Source: Dimorphilus gyrociliatus
Lineage: Eukaryota; Annelida; Polychaeta; Dinophilidae
Assembly: GCA_904063045.1 (NCBI GenBank)
Contig: CAJFCJ010000005.1
Location: 2,536,165 to 2,600,164 of the forward strand
Direction of reading: 5' to 3'
Length of the DNA: 64,000 nt
Under the pieces are notes generated by a model. That model was not told where the DNA came from. It saw only the letters and a program-made list of their open reading frames with translations, and did no database searches. Below are positions 28,517 to 37,423 of this stretch, piece by piece (the stretch's first letter is position 1; each line of letters starts with the position of its first letter). Made by a program: the position numbers and the translations under genes.

Positions 28517-30013
28517 ATGACTAATCATCAATATACTATTAAGCAAGAGGATTTAGAGTGCTCAATTTGTCTCGGCTCATGGGTAAATAGAGATCCAAGA
28601 ACTCTCCCCTGTCAGCATACCTATTGTTTCGATTGCATTCAGTTTATCGAGCAATTCGATAGGATCACTTGCGCTCTTTGCTGCAAAAGGATACGTGTTC
28701 CGGATGGAGGTATTGAAAACCTACCAAAAAATCTCTTTGTGAATAAATTGGCAGAGGTAAAAAGTGATCACGAAGTATGTAGAAAGCATAACAAAGAGGT
28801 GATAGAGCCGATATTCTTTTGTAAAAAATGTAATATAAAAGTGTTATGCTCCCGTTGTATTGAAGAGGATCACCTGGATATTGATTGTAATCTTATAGCT
28901 CATAAAATTATCAAAGACTTGAATCAGAAATGCAAAAATTCAATAGATAAACAAAGGAGTATTGATAAAAAGAATATGAACAACTTATTAAAAAAAGTTG
29001 ATAATCACAAAAGAAATTGTTATGAAATTTTGGAAAGAAAATTCAATGAAATTGAACGAAAAATACGAAAATATTTCGACAAGAGAGAAGTTAATTTTAA
29101 TAATTTCTATTTGGAACAAGAAACAATATTTACTAAGGAGAAACAATTGAATGATTACTTAGCAAAGTTATCGAAAGAGGAGTTAAGTGTAGACGAATTA
29201 CCTGAGATAAGTATCAATTACGATTTAAAAATTACCGATCTTCCTAATCTATTACAAAACTCGAAACAAAAGACTCTAGTGAATTTTGGAGACAGAGAAA
29301 TATTCTTTGGATCTAAAATTCATATGACTATCGATGGTATATACTTTTTAGCGTATTTCTCATTAGAAGATAAAACTATTCTCTTTAAACCATTTTCTGG
29401 AGGAAAAAATCGAGAAATTCACTTTAATAGAGAAATTTCTGATTTTACAGTTACAAGAAATTATATTTATATATTTTGTAATAACGTTCATACTTTATAT
29501 CTTTCTCGGATAGTTTTTGGAAAAATATCCATTTTGGAGGTAATATCTGAAAATATTTTGAAATTATTCTCTGCTGTTGAAAATGAAAACAATGATACAT
29601 TTCTATTAGCTTTGAACGAAGATAATGATCTTTGCTATTTTGTTAATAATGAGATAAAATGGAAGAAAGATATTATTGAAAATCTTTCGGATGGTTGTAT
29701 CTCTTGTAATGGTAATCCTATATTAATTGAGGATAAGAAAACTTTAGTAGTACTCGATAAGCGCAATGGTGAAACAATAAGAATAATTCAATGTCCAGGA
29801 TTTATTCAAATGAGCCCCGTACCTTCCAATGGTCTTTTAATATTATATCATAAACGTAATAAGCAGAAAATCTTGTATCATTTTGCAGAAGACCATTATC
29901 AGCAAGAGTTGTTTAGAGGAGATGTTATAAATTTCTATGCATCTAACGAAACGAATAATATTATTTTCAGAACTGGATCATTCAATGAAATTCAGTTATG
30001 TAAACTGGAATAA
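28517..30013 (+). CDS. TRIM-like protein: RING, B-box, coiled coil, beta-propeller
   Basis: 498 residues beginning MTNHQYTIKQEDLEC. RING core LPCQHTYCFDCI, with the last pair CALC followed by an extra Cys (CALCCKR). B-box-like CRKHNKEVIEPIFFC to DHLDIDC. The coiled coil (about 130-220) includes ERKFNEIERKIRKYFDKRE. Propeller: MTIDGIYFLAYFS, FTVTRNYIYIFC, DGCISCNGNPILIE, PVPSNGLLILYH, final LCKLE. Its propeller is the best in-window match for the propeller-only gene at 23932-24771. Confidence 0.92.
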   Translation: MTNHQYTIKQEDLECSICLGSWVNRDPRTLPCQHTYCFDCIQFIEQFDRITCALCCKRIRVPDGGIENLPKNLFVNKLAEVKSDHEVCRKHNKEVIEPIFFCKKCNIKVLCSRCIEEDHLDIDCNLIAHKIIKDLNQKCKNSIDKQRSIDKKNMNNLLKKVDNHKRNCYEILERKFNEIERKIRKYFDKREVNFNNFYLEQETIFTKEKQLNDYLAKLSKEELSVDELPEISINYDLKITDLPNLLQNSKQKTLVNFGDREIFFGSKIHMTIDGIYFLAYFSLEDKTILFKPFSGGKNREIHFNREISDFTVTRNYIYIFCNNVHTLYLSRIVFGKISILEVISENILKLFSAVENENNDTFLLALNEDNDLCYFVNNEIKWKKDIIENLSDGCISCNGNPILIEDKKTLVVLDKRNGETIRIIQCPGFIQMSPVPSNGLLILYHKRNKQKILYHFAEDHYQQELFRGDVINFYASNETNNIIFRTGSFNEIQLCKLE

Positions 30014-30785
30014 AATTGACTTTCAATTGGTACTTTCTATATCCGTCTTCGTCTTCATCTCTTCGCTGAAACGTTCCCAAGTTTTTTAAAAGATGAACCT
30101 TTTATTATATTGTTTTTGTTTGTTTTCACTGTTTATCATTTTAATATTTTCTTAGCAAGCAACTTTTTTAGATATTTTACTACGAAAATGATTAAACTTA
30201 CGTAGTGAATTGTTTGTTTATTTGTTTTTTTAATATTGTTATGTTAAAGTAAAAAATCATTCATTACAATAAAAAGAAAGTAGTCAATTACAATTAGAAA
30301 CAAAACAAATCAAGTTACTAGTACGAATAGAGTTAATCGATATGCAACCTTTATAGACTATATTAATGGGACAGGTTATTTAAAAATAGCTAAATGCTAC
30401 TGATACTAAAATGGCATTTCTTATAAATTTTTGATAATGACAATTAAAATTGGATTTTTTCTCAAGATAGAGATTATCTAATCTTACTTATTTTTTCTTC
30501 CTTGTTTAGTGATAACGATCGAATAAAAATTTATTATCTAAGATATATTTTTAATTAAGTTCTCGTTTTAAACGAATTTGAAAAGGATTAGAACACATTT
30601 ATCAATTTTTTATTGATGAATATTGCAAGGTTAAGATACAATTAAGACAAAATGATTACGTATCAATAAAGATTAAAGAGTTCACGCTACAAAAGACTAA
30701 GTATGCATTCATAGACTAAAACAGATTTCTCTGTTGACTAATATTAGATTATAATAAATAAAACTTCTCTGTTCTATTTCTACTT
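30014..30785. other. Intergenic between convergent genes
   Basis: AT-rich 3' spacer between a plus-strand and a minus-strand TRIM-like gene. No gene or relic recognised. Confidence 0.5.
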
Positions 30786-32273
30786 TCATAATCTGAATAA
30801 TTTCATTCTCTTATCCGATCGAGCTTTAATAATTAATTCATTTGAATTTGCCGATGTAATGAGGTTCTGAATATCGGCATTAGCAAGCAACTTCATCTCA
30901 AAGGTTTCATCCATAAAGTGCAATGATATTTTATCACTCCGCTTAGTAGTATCAAATAAGCGTAGCAAAAATCCATTTGAAGGAAGAGACCAAATATTTG
31001 CGAAAGTCTGAAACTCAAAGGCTTTAAGTACGTTTCCAGTATATCTATCAAACACTATTAATGAACTTTTATTATCATTATCCGTAATGATTACAGGAAA
31101 GCCAGCATGACTTATACACGAATCATAAACATCGAAATTGCTTTCTAAAGTCCATTTTAGATTGTTATTCTCAAAGAAGCATAGTTTACCTTCTCTATTA
31201 GAACAGAGAATAAAGTATTCCCCTAAGCATTTTTCAGTTGCAGAATATAGGCTGTCGATAGATTGACCAATTTTTGCAAATTCCAAACGAGGCTTAGGAT
31301 GTGGAAATGGATTTTTAGACATACTTAAAGTGTACGATGATTTTTGTCGGATAAATACGTAATTACTTGTTATAACAAATTCGCCTGCGTCTGCTGTCAT
31401 TCTTGTCTCTTGAATATCTAGATTTGAAAACGAATAGTAATTGAGAAAAGTATCTCTCTTTTGCTTTTTGATAGTGTACATTGCATTGTTGCATAAACCA
31501 ACTGGAAAATCATGAACTCTGCTAAGTTCTCTCACAAGTGTCAATTTCTTTGGGGTTCTCGCCTTAGCGCCAAAACCGGCATGTATCTTAATAGCATATT
31601 TAACATCTAACATTGGTTCTAGAGAGAAGGACATTCTCTCTGTTGATAGCAGGCAAAGGTTACTATTCAATGATTTTCTGTTACTGTATAATTCATCAAT
31701 ATCTTGAATAAGGTTAGAGAATGTATTCTCTCTTTTCTTAAAAAAGCTTTTAATTTTTTTCTCCATTATTGAAAATTTATTCTCTAATTCGGTAAAGCAT
31801 CTCTCTTTATGATTTTTAAGGTCTTCCAAGAGCTCTGCTTTAAGATCACAGTCAGTGCTTCTTAGTTTTGCTATTGTTTTTTCACAGTCCTGCCTCGCTT
31901 CTTCGACAGGTTCGTACGATATTACATTGCAAGTTGATCTAGTATGACTATTCAGACATTCAACGCATTGCAATTTCGTACTGCAAGTTTTACAGAAAAG
32001 GATAGGATTACTTTCTTCTTTAAAGTGTTTGAAGCATTGTTTCACCGAAATCTCATCAATGTCCTTTGGAAAATCTGTAAGACTATGCCTTGAAAGATCA
32101 TCAGAGGATTTATCATCATCAATACAGATGGGACAATCCGAATCTTCATTTTCTCCAAGACATGAAGAACATAGCACATGTTTACAATCTAGACTTTTAA
32201 CGTTTTTGCCACTCAAAGACTTCTTGCACGAGTCGCAATTTTCATTGGCATTCATTATTTCACTATCAGACAT
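30786..32273 (-). CDS. TRIM-like protein with an atypical RING
   Basis: 495 residues from the ATG at 32273; the frame upstream reaches only a TTG. All eight RING ligands are present (C13/C16, C30/H32/C35/C38, C47/C50), but the loop before the last pair is short (8 residues). The hydrophobic residues that usually contact E2 are also gone: the family C-A-I-C-L-x-x-W is replaced by CDSCKKS. Ligase activity is therefore uncertain. The B-box-like site is CFKHFKEESNPILFC to HTRSTC. The coiled coil is about 125-215 with a KKIKSFFKKRE motif. Propeller: FVITSNYVFIRQ, DSCISHAGFPVIIT, SLPSNGFLLRL, final MKLFRL. A TTTCTCTTTC word (32340-32349) 67 nt upstream is a weak ISRE-like match. Confidence 0.9.
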   Translation of the reverse strand: MSDSEIMNANENCDSCKKSLSGKNVKSLDCKHVLCSSCLGENEDSDCPICIDDDKSSDDLSRHSLTDFPKDIDEISVKQCFKHFKEESNPILFCKTCSTKLQCVECLNSHTRSTCNVISYEPVEEARQDCEKTIAKLRSTDCDLKAELLEDLKNHKERCFTELENKFSIMEKKIKSFFKKRENTFSNLIQDIDELYSNRKSLNSNLCLLSTERMSFSLEPMLDVKYAIKIHAGFGAKARTPKKLTLVRELSRVHDFPVGLCNNAMYTIKKQKRDTFLNYYSFSNLDIQETRMTADAGEFVITSNYVFIRQKSSYTLSMSKNPFPHPKPRLEFAKIGQSIDSLYSATEKCLGEYFILCSNREGKLCFFENNNLKWTLESNFDVYDSCISHAGFPVIITDNDNKSSLIVFDRYTGNVLKAFEFQTFANIWSLPSNGFLLRLFDTTKRSDKISLHFMDETFEMKLLANADIQNLITSANSNELIIKARSDKRMKLFRL

Positions 32274-32725
32274 AATTCTTCTCAAGTCAATCTATTGCTA
32301 TTGAATAAAAAAATCAACTTTACCAACTTTACAGACTTATTTCTCTTTCAGGACGGGATATTAAGTGATTGAAAACTTTAAAATGGTCAACTAATATAGG
32401 GAAAATATTTACATCATCTTACGCTGATAAGTAAACACTTTATCATATGATAAAAGCCATAGATAATATCAATAGATGTTTTCTAGATTGATCTTCTTTT
32501 TTAGAATAGCTTATCTTGGAAGAGATAAGTTAACTGTTAGCCAATTCTTTCTCTATATCAACAAGATAATTAGTTGGCAAGGAAGTATAAAATTTTTTTA
32601 TATCTTCTATAACAATTTTGAAATTACCTAAAAGAAATTCAATTAAATCGTAAACATCTTACGAAATCATGAATAGGTTTATTAATAAGAAAAATGAATT
32701 AATGAATCTTAACACAAGATAGAAT
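32274..32725. other. Intergenic, no gene supported
   Basis: AT-rich spacer between two minus-strand family members. It holds only the weak ISRE-like word at 32340-32349. Confidence 0.45.
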
Positions 32726-34054
32726 CTATTCTAATTTAAAAATTTGAATTTGATTCGTTCTTTCATCTTTTACCAATAGCTTATTAGTAGTAGCTAATCC
32801 AATAGCTTTATGTATATTATCTTTATAAATAACTTTTTGATTATATAGTTTGTCAATAAAGAACAGGGATTTTTCATTTCTGTCGTTATCTTCCTTCACA
32901 GTTAAAATCATAGCATTCGAGGGAACAGCGCATATACCTGAAATGTTTTCGTACGCAATGATTCGCAATTCATCTCCATCCGTTTTGCTGAGTATCTTGA
33001 CAATATATGATTCGTCAAGAACAATACAATTCTCATTACTCAGTATACAACCCTCGCGAATATCACTATACACACGTTCTATATTCCATTTCTTTATGTT
33101 ATCGTGATAAAAGCACAGACTACCGGAAGTATCAACTAAAAGTAGATAGCTTTCTTTCTTTTCATTCTCAATAGCCGCAAACAACTTGAAAACATCGGAG
33201 ACAACCTCTGTAAACTTGATTAAACTTCCAAAAGGTTTTTTCGAATACATTAAAGTTATAGGTTTAGTAGCAAGAGCGTAGATACCACTTGCGGTTATCT
33301 TAAAATCAATTATTTTTGTACTAAGCTCGTATTTTTGAGTACTTCCGCCAAAAGATGGTTTAAAATATAGAAAGGAATTACTTAAGGTAAATCGATCGAA
33401 ATAGTAGATTCCATCGTCGCAAAAATATTCGCTACAGCCAGTAAAATGTTCGAATTTTGATAAGAACTTCAGGTTACCACGAAGACCATCAGGCGGATTT
33501 CTATAATCATCCTCTCCTATTTCTTGCAGATCAAATTCAATAAAGAATTCTGGAGCTCTCTTCATAGTTATATACTTGGATATATCTTTTTGTAGGTAGT
33601 TGTCTATTTTTTCCTTTATACTACCAGGTTTACTACGATATTTAGTAACTTGTAGTAAATATTCATTCTTCTTCGCGTAAAAATCTTTTATTTTCTTTTC
33701 AACATTGTCAAAATAGCTGTCCATCTTAATTAGACATTGGTTCTTGTATTCTTGTAACTTTGAAATTTCCTTGACGATTGCTTCGTTATTTTCCAACTTA
33801 ATGGTTCTAATTTCATGAGCAAATTTCTTATACCTTGATTTTACGATTTCGTATCGTAGAATTTCGCAATCACTTGTATTGTGCTCTTGAACGAGGCAAT
33901 CTTCGCAAAGTATTTTCGTGTAGCAGGTATCGCAGAAGAAAATAGGTTTAATTAAGTTCTTTTTATGCTTTGGACAACTAACTTCAATTTCCTTTGATTC
34001 TAAATCAGATGCTTCACAGATCACTGGGCTTAGAATATCTTCAGAACAATCCAT
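32726..34054 (-). CDS. RING-less paralogue: B-box, coiled coil, beta-propeller
   Basis: 442 residues from the ATG at 34054. It opens with about 25 acidic residues (MDCSEDILSPVICEASD) and goes straight to the B-box-like site CPKHKKNLIKPIFFC to HNTSDC. No RING cysteines precede it, and I see no RING remnant in the DNA upstream. The coiled coil is about 65-150 (KKIKDFYAKKNEYL). Propeller: YFCDDGIYYFDR, FKITASGIYALA, EGCILSNENCIV, AVPSNAMILTV, final QIFKLE. Without a RING it cannot be a ligase by itself. It could heterodimerise with full-length members through the coiled coil. An NRF-1-like palindrome sits 90 nt upstream. Confidence 0.88.
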   Translation of the reverse strand: MDCSEDILSPVICEASDLESKEIEVSCPKHKKNLIKPIFFCDTCYTKILCEDCLVQEHNTSDCEILRYEIVKSRYKKFAHEIRTIKLENNEAIVKEISKLQEYKNQCLIKMDSYFDNVEKKIKDFYAKKNEYLLQVTKYRSKPGSIKEKIDNYLQKDISKYITMKRAPEFFIEFDLQEIGEDDYRNPPDGLRGNLKFLSKFEHFTGCSEYFCDDGIYYFDRFTLSNSFLYFKPSFGGSTQKYELSTKIIDFKITASGIYALATKPITLMYSKKPFGSLIKFTEVVSDVFKLFAAIENEKKESYLLLVDTSGSLCFYHDNIKKWNIERVYSDIREGCILSNENCIVLDESYIVKILSKTDGDELRIIAYENISGICAVPSNAMILTVKEDNDRNEKSLFFIDKLYNQKVIYKDNIHKAIGLATTNKLLVKDERTNQIQIFKLE

Positions 34055-34143
34055 ATTTTGGTATTATTTTATATGCTAATTCAAGTACCTTCTCTTTGTA
34101 ATTTTTTTTTAATAAAAAAAAATATCTTTGAAAATTTTCAAAA

Positions 34144-34170
34144 TGCGCATGCGCAAAAAGTCGCCATATT
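34144..34170 (-). promoter_or_regulatory. NRF-1-like palindrome with an adjacent YY1-like motif
   Basis: TGCGCATGCGCA (34144-34155) is the exact NRF-1 consensus palindrome, followed by CGCCATATT (34162-34170), a YY1-like motif. They lie 90-116 nt upstream of the start of the minus-strand gene ending at 34054. A 12-bp GC-rich palindrome is striking in this AT-rich background. Regulatory function is inferred. Confidence 0.5.
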
Positions 34171-35556
34171 ATCAAAATTCACTTATATAAAATTTCGAAA
34201 TTATTGAGATAAAGATACATTACATGAAATATTTTTGAATTTATATATTAAATAAATATTGAATTATTAGATGTTTAAGTTATTTTTTAATTGTTTAGAA
34301 TACAATATTTAAACTTTTTATTTGTAAATTTAATCAAAGTTTTAAGTTTTATCGTTATGACTGTTTTGAGGTATAATTTTTGGCATAGTGATTAGTTTCG
34401 TATCTCAAAATCACGCTTTCACCTACGTAACTTTTTTAAATGAGAGTATGGTTTCCATGGTAACAAATTATTTATTTTTAGAACTTTTCGTTTTTGGAAT
34501 ATTATTCCACTTTTTATAAAGTAAATCGATTTTGTACGTTATTATTCATGGCACAAATGAAAAGAGGACTGATAGATTTCATTAAAATTGGATTAACGTC
34601 GATACTAATTGATTTGTAGTGTGATTTCTACTCTACAGTGATCTTGACTCTAAGTGGCTTCCTTTTGTATTTGTATTTGTTATTTTGGAAAACCAATATG
34701 GATTCTAATGAAATTGTTAAAAGAGTGAAGGGGGAAAGGGATTAAGAAATACAGATATTAAATGAGTTGCAGTTCTTGCAATAGATTCTTGACAACTTCT
34801 CCCTCTGTAAACTTTCTATCTCAAGTGTGAGGAGAATGGATTACACGATTTAATAGTAACCCTCATATTTGCTTAGAAATACATTTCATTATCAAAGGCT
34901 TTTATACAAGAAAGAATTATAAAGAATTCTTTATTACTTTATTAGCACTCAAGAGCAAAACTGCAAAATAATTCTATTACAGTGAAAACTATTACTTTTA
35001 AGAAAATGTTTTATTTATTAATAAACATCTATCACTGAAAAACACTAAAATGAATAGAATAAAGTCTTATATATAGGTTTCTTATGAATATAAAAGAAAA
35101 TTTTAAATATTAAATAAGTTAAATGTAGTATAATTAACATTTCTAGAGAATATAAAAGACAAAACAAATGATGATTCATCTTTTAAAGACGTGGAATGCT
35201 TGCTAGATTAAACTTTAAATAGAATTGATTTATTTACAGAGACTATAATAAGAAGATTTTCTTATTTATCAATTCACGCTTTGATAAATAACAAAAATAA
35301 AAAGTGACAGTTTCGAAAAATCTTAAGAAATAACTCTTTAATCATTCTTAAGGAAAAATCAATCAAAACGGCCAATCTTTTGACTGCAATTGTTCTTATA
35401 TTCATTTCTTGTCAGACTAGTCTGGTGAATAACAGGAGATAGTGAGGAAGGGGGACAACAAGTTTTGGATTTTATCTCATTTTTCTTCTCTTCCAATGCA
35501 TTCTGACCTTATTGTTTAATTTCTCTAAGGAATAAATATATCTATGAGAATACAAG
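34171..35556. other. Intergenic, no gene supported
   Basis: AT-rich spacer between divergent genes. It has a 41-codon ORF near 34620-34745 with a hydrophobic segment (ILTLSGFLLYLYLLFW) but no start or context. It also has a perfect 12-bp palindrome, CAGACTAGTCTG (35413-35424). Neither is assigned a function. Confidence 0.4.
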
Positions 35557-37092
35557 ATGGCCTCTTTTCATTTTTCCGATAGTGATGAAGATAATGAATG
35601 CGAAATATGCGGCGACACGTGGAACGAAGAAAATTTAAAGAGACTTCCATGTCAGCATTCTTTCTGTCTGGAATGCTTGCCAGATATCCAAACGGATAGT
35701 ATGATAACATGTTCTGTCTGTAATCTGAAGGTGGAAGCTACTAAGGAAGACAATATCGACTTGCCAAAAAATTTGAAAACCTTATCTACGGAGAATGACA
35801 ATAAGGATAAAAAATGCTTGAAACACAATAAGGATTTAGTCCTACCTTTGCTTTTTTGCTCAACATGTAGAACAAAACTAATATGTGAAGGTTGCTTAGA
35901 TATTGATCACTTTACGCCTGAATGTAAAGTAATAACGTATAATTCAATAAAGAAAAGAATTGAAGAATGCAAAGATGCTATAAATAGTAACAAAGATGCC
36001 GCAACTAATAACGAAAATACTCTTTTACAAAAGATTAAAGAATATAAGATGGCATGCTATTCGAAAATTGATGCAGAATTTCAAAATATGGAAGAAAAGG
36101 TGAAATACTTTTATAAAAACAGGCAAATGATTTTGAATTATTATCTTGACGACGTCGATAATAATACTATTGATAAGATGGAATTAGAGAAGAGTCTAAT
36201 GAAATTATCCCAACAGACTTTAGTTATGAAAAAGCCTCCAGAAGTATCTTTAGCATTTGAACTAGAAGCTAATTTTTCCGAAGATTCTATTGTTAGTAAT
36301 AATAGCTTTAGTAGAGACCTTATTAAATTGCAAAAAATTGACAAGTGGTTATCTCTCACATCGTTTATCACTAATGAAGGAATCTATTATCTTCGTGATA
36401 CGTGTTTTATAGCGGAAAGTAACGATTTCCTATATTTCAAATCATTTTCTGATCTCTCCAATTTAAAGATACCATTGAATAGGGACGTCAATGCATTTTG
36501 TATGACAAAAAATTATATATATGCAATAGGTGGATTGAAATCTTCTGGTGGACCATTACTCTACAGTGAAAGGACATCTCTTCAAAAACAATTTAACTTT
36601 AAAATATTAAGTGAGAAACAGTATTTTTCATTGAAAGCTATTGAATGTGAGAACAATCAAAGATATATTATTGCCAAGGATATCGATCAAACTATTTCCT
36701 TTTTTATAAATGAAAAATTCAAATGGAAATTTTGTTCTCCGTTAGCAAAATTTTTTATACAAGGAAACGGTAATCCTATAATATGTACTCAACAGAGAAA
36801 AATCTTAACATTCAATAAAAACACAGGCTCATATTCAGAAGATAATTTTGATTTTTCACAAGAAATACAAGATATATATGATTTTTCACCAAATGGAATT
36901 CTAATCTTATGTAATGAAAATACAAGTGACAAATCTACAAGACAATTATACTTATTCGATTATAATTTTAATATAAAACAAAGACTTATTACTTGTAGAG
37001 AATTTTTAGGTGCAACAGATTCAGGCCTAATTTGTGTTTCATGTTTCGGGAATAATACTGAAATAACCTTGTTTAGATTTAGTAAACAATAG
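35557..37092 (+). CDS. TRIM-like protein: RING, B-box, coiled coil, beta-propeller
   Basis: 511 residues, with an acidic N terminus (MASFHFSDSDEDNEC) before the first RING Cys at 15. RING core LPCQHSFCLECL, last pair CSVC. B-box-like CLKHNKDLVLPLLFC to DHFTPEC. The coiled coil is about 130-220. Propeller: FITNEGIYYLRD, FCMTKNYIYAIG, FFIQGNGNPIICT, DFSPNGILILC, final ITLFRFSKQ, a few residues longer than most. It is transcribed away from the RING-less gene and 332 bp before the unrelated eight-exon gene. Confidence 0.92.
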   Translation: MASFHFSDSDEDNECEICGDTWNEENLKRLPCQHSFCLECLPDIQTDSMITCSVCNLKVEATKEDNIDLPKNLKTLSTENDNKDKKCLKHNKDLVLPLLFCSTCRTKLICEGCLDIDHFTPECKVITYNSIKKRIEECKDAINSNKDAATNNENTLLQKIKEYKMACYSKIDAEFQNMEEKVKYFYKNRQMILNYYLDDVDNNTIDKMELEKSLMKLSQQTLVMKKPPEVSLAFELEANFSEDSIVSNNSFSRDLIKLQKIDKWLSLTSFITNEGIYYLRDTCFIAESNDFLYFKSFSDLSNLKIPLNRDVNAFCMTKNYIYAIGGLKSSGGPLLYSERTSLQKQFNFKILSEKQYFSLKAIECENNQRYIIAKDIDQTISFFINEKFKWKFCSPLAKFFIQGNGNPIICTQQRKILTFNKNTGSYSEDNFDFSQEIQDIYDFSPNGILILCNENTSDKSTRQLYLFDYNFNIKQRLITCREFLGATDSGLICVSCFGNNTEITLFRFSKQ

Positions 37093-37341
37093 TTTATTAA
37101 ATTCAATTGTTTTTTTTTCTTTTCAGGCTATTAATACAAATTAAACAGTAAAACGATACTCAATATTAGTCACTTGTTAGTTAGATATCGATTATATTAG
37201 ATAAATTAATAAAGAGAGTAATATACTTGAAAGAATTTTCTATTATAGAAAGAATATTGACATATAATATGATAAAGTAGGTGGATATAGTTGAATATTC
37301 AAGATCGCGCATGTTATAAATATTGAATAAATAACAAAGCA

Positions 37342-37359
37342 GAAACAGAAACCGAAAGT
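37342..37359 (+). promoter_or_regulatory. Triple ISRE/IRF-like element
   Basis: GAAACAGAAACCGAAAGT is three GAAA words at 6-nt pitch (GAAANNGAAANNGAAANN), an ideal IRF-binding layout. It lies 65-82 nt upstream of the start codon of the eight-exon gene at 37424. Function is inferred from motif and position. Confidence 0.5.
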
Positions 37360-37423
37360 AAATTTTCCATTTTCTACCAATTATATAAATGACATGGTCT
37401 TAATATAAATATTTAGTTTAACA

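Noticed and set aside
35413-35424. CAGACTAGTCTG palindrome as a SMAD-type element
   Set aside because: Single occurrence far inside a spacer (133 nt before the next ATG) with no other supporting motif.
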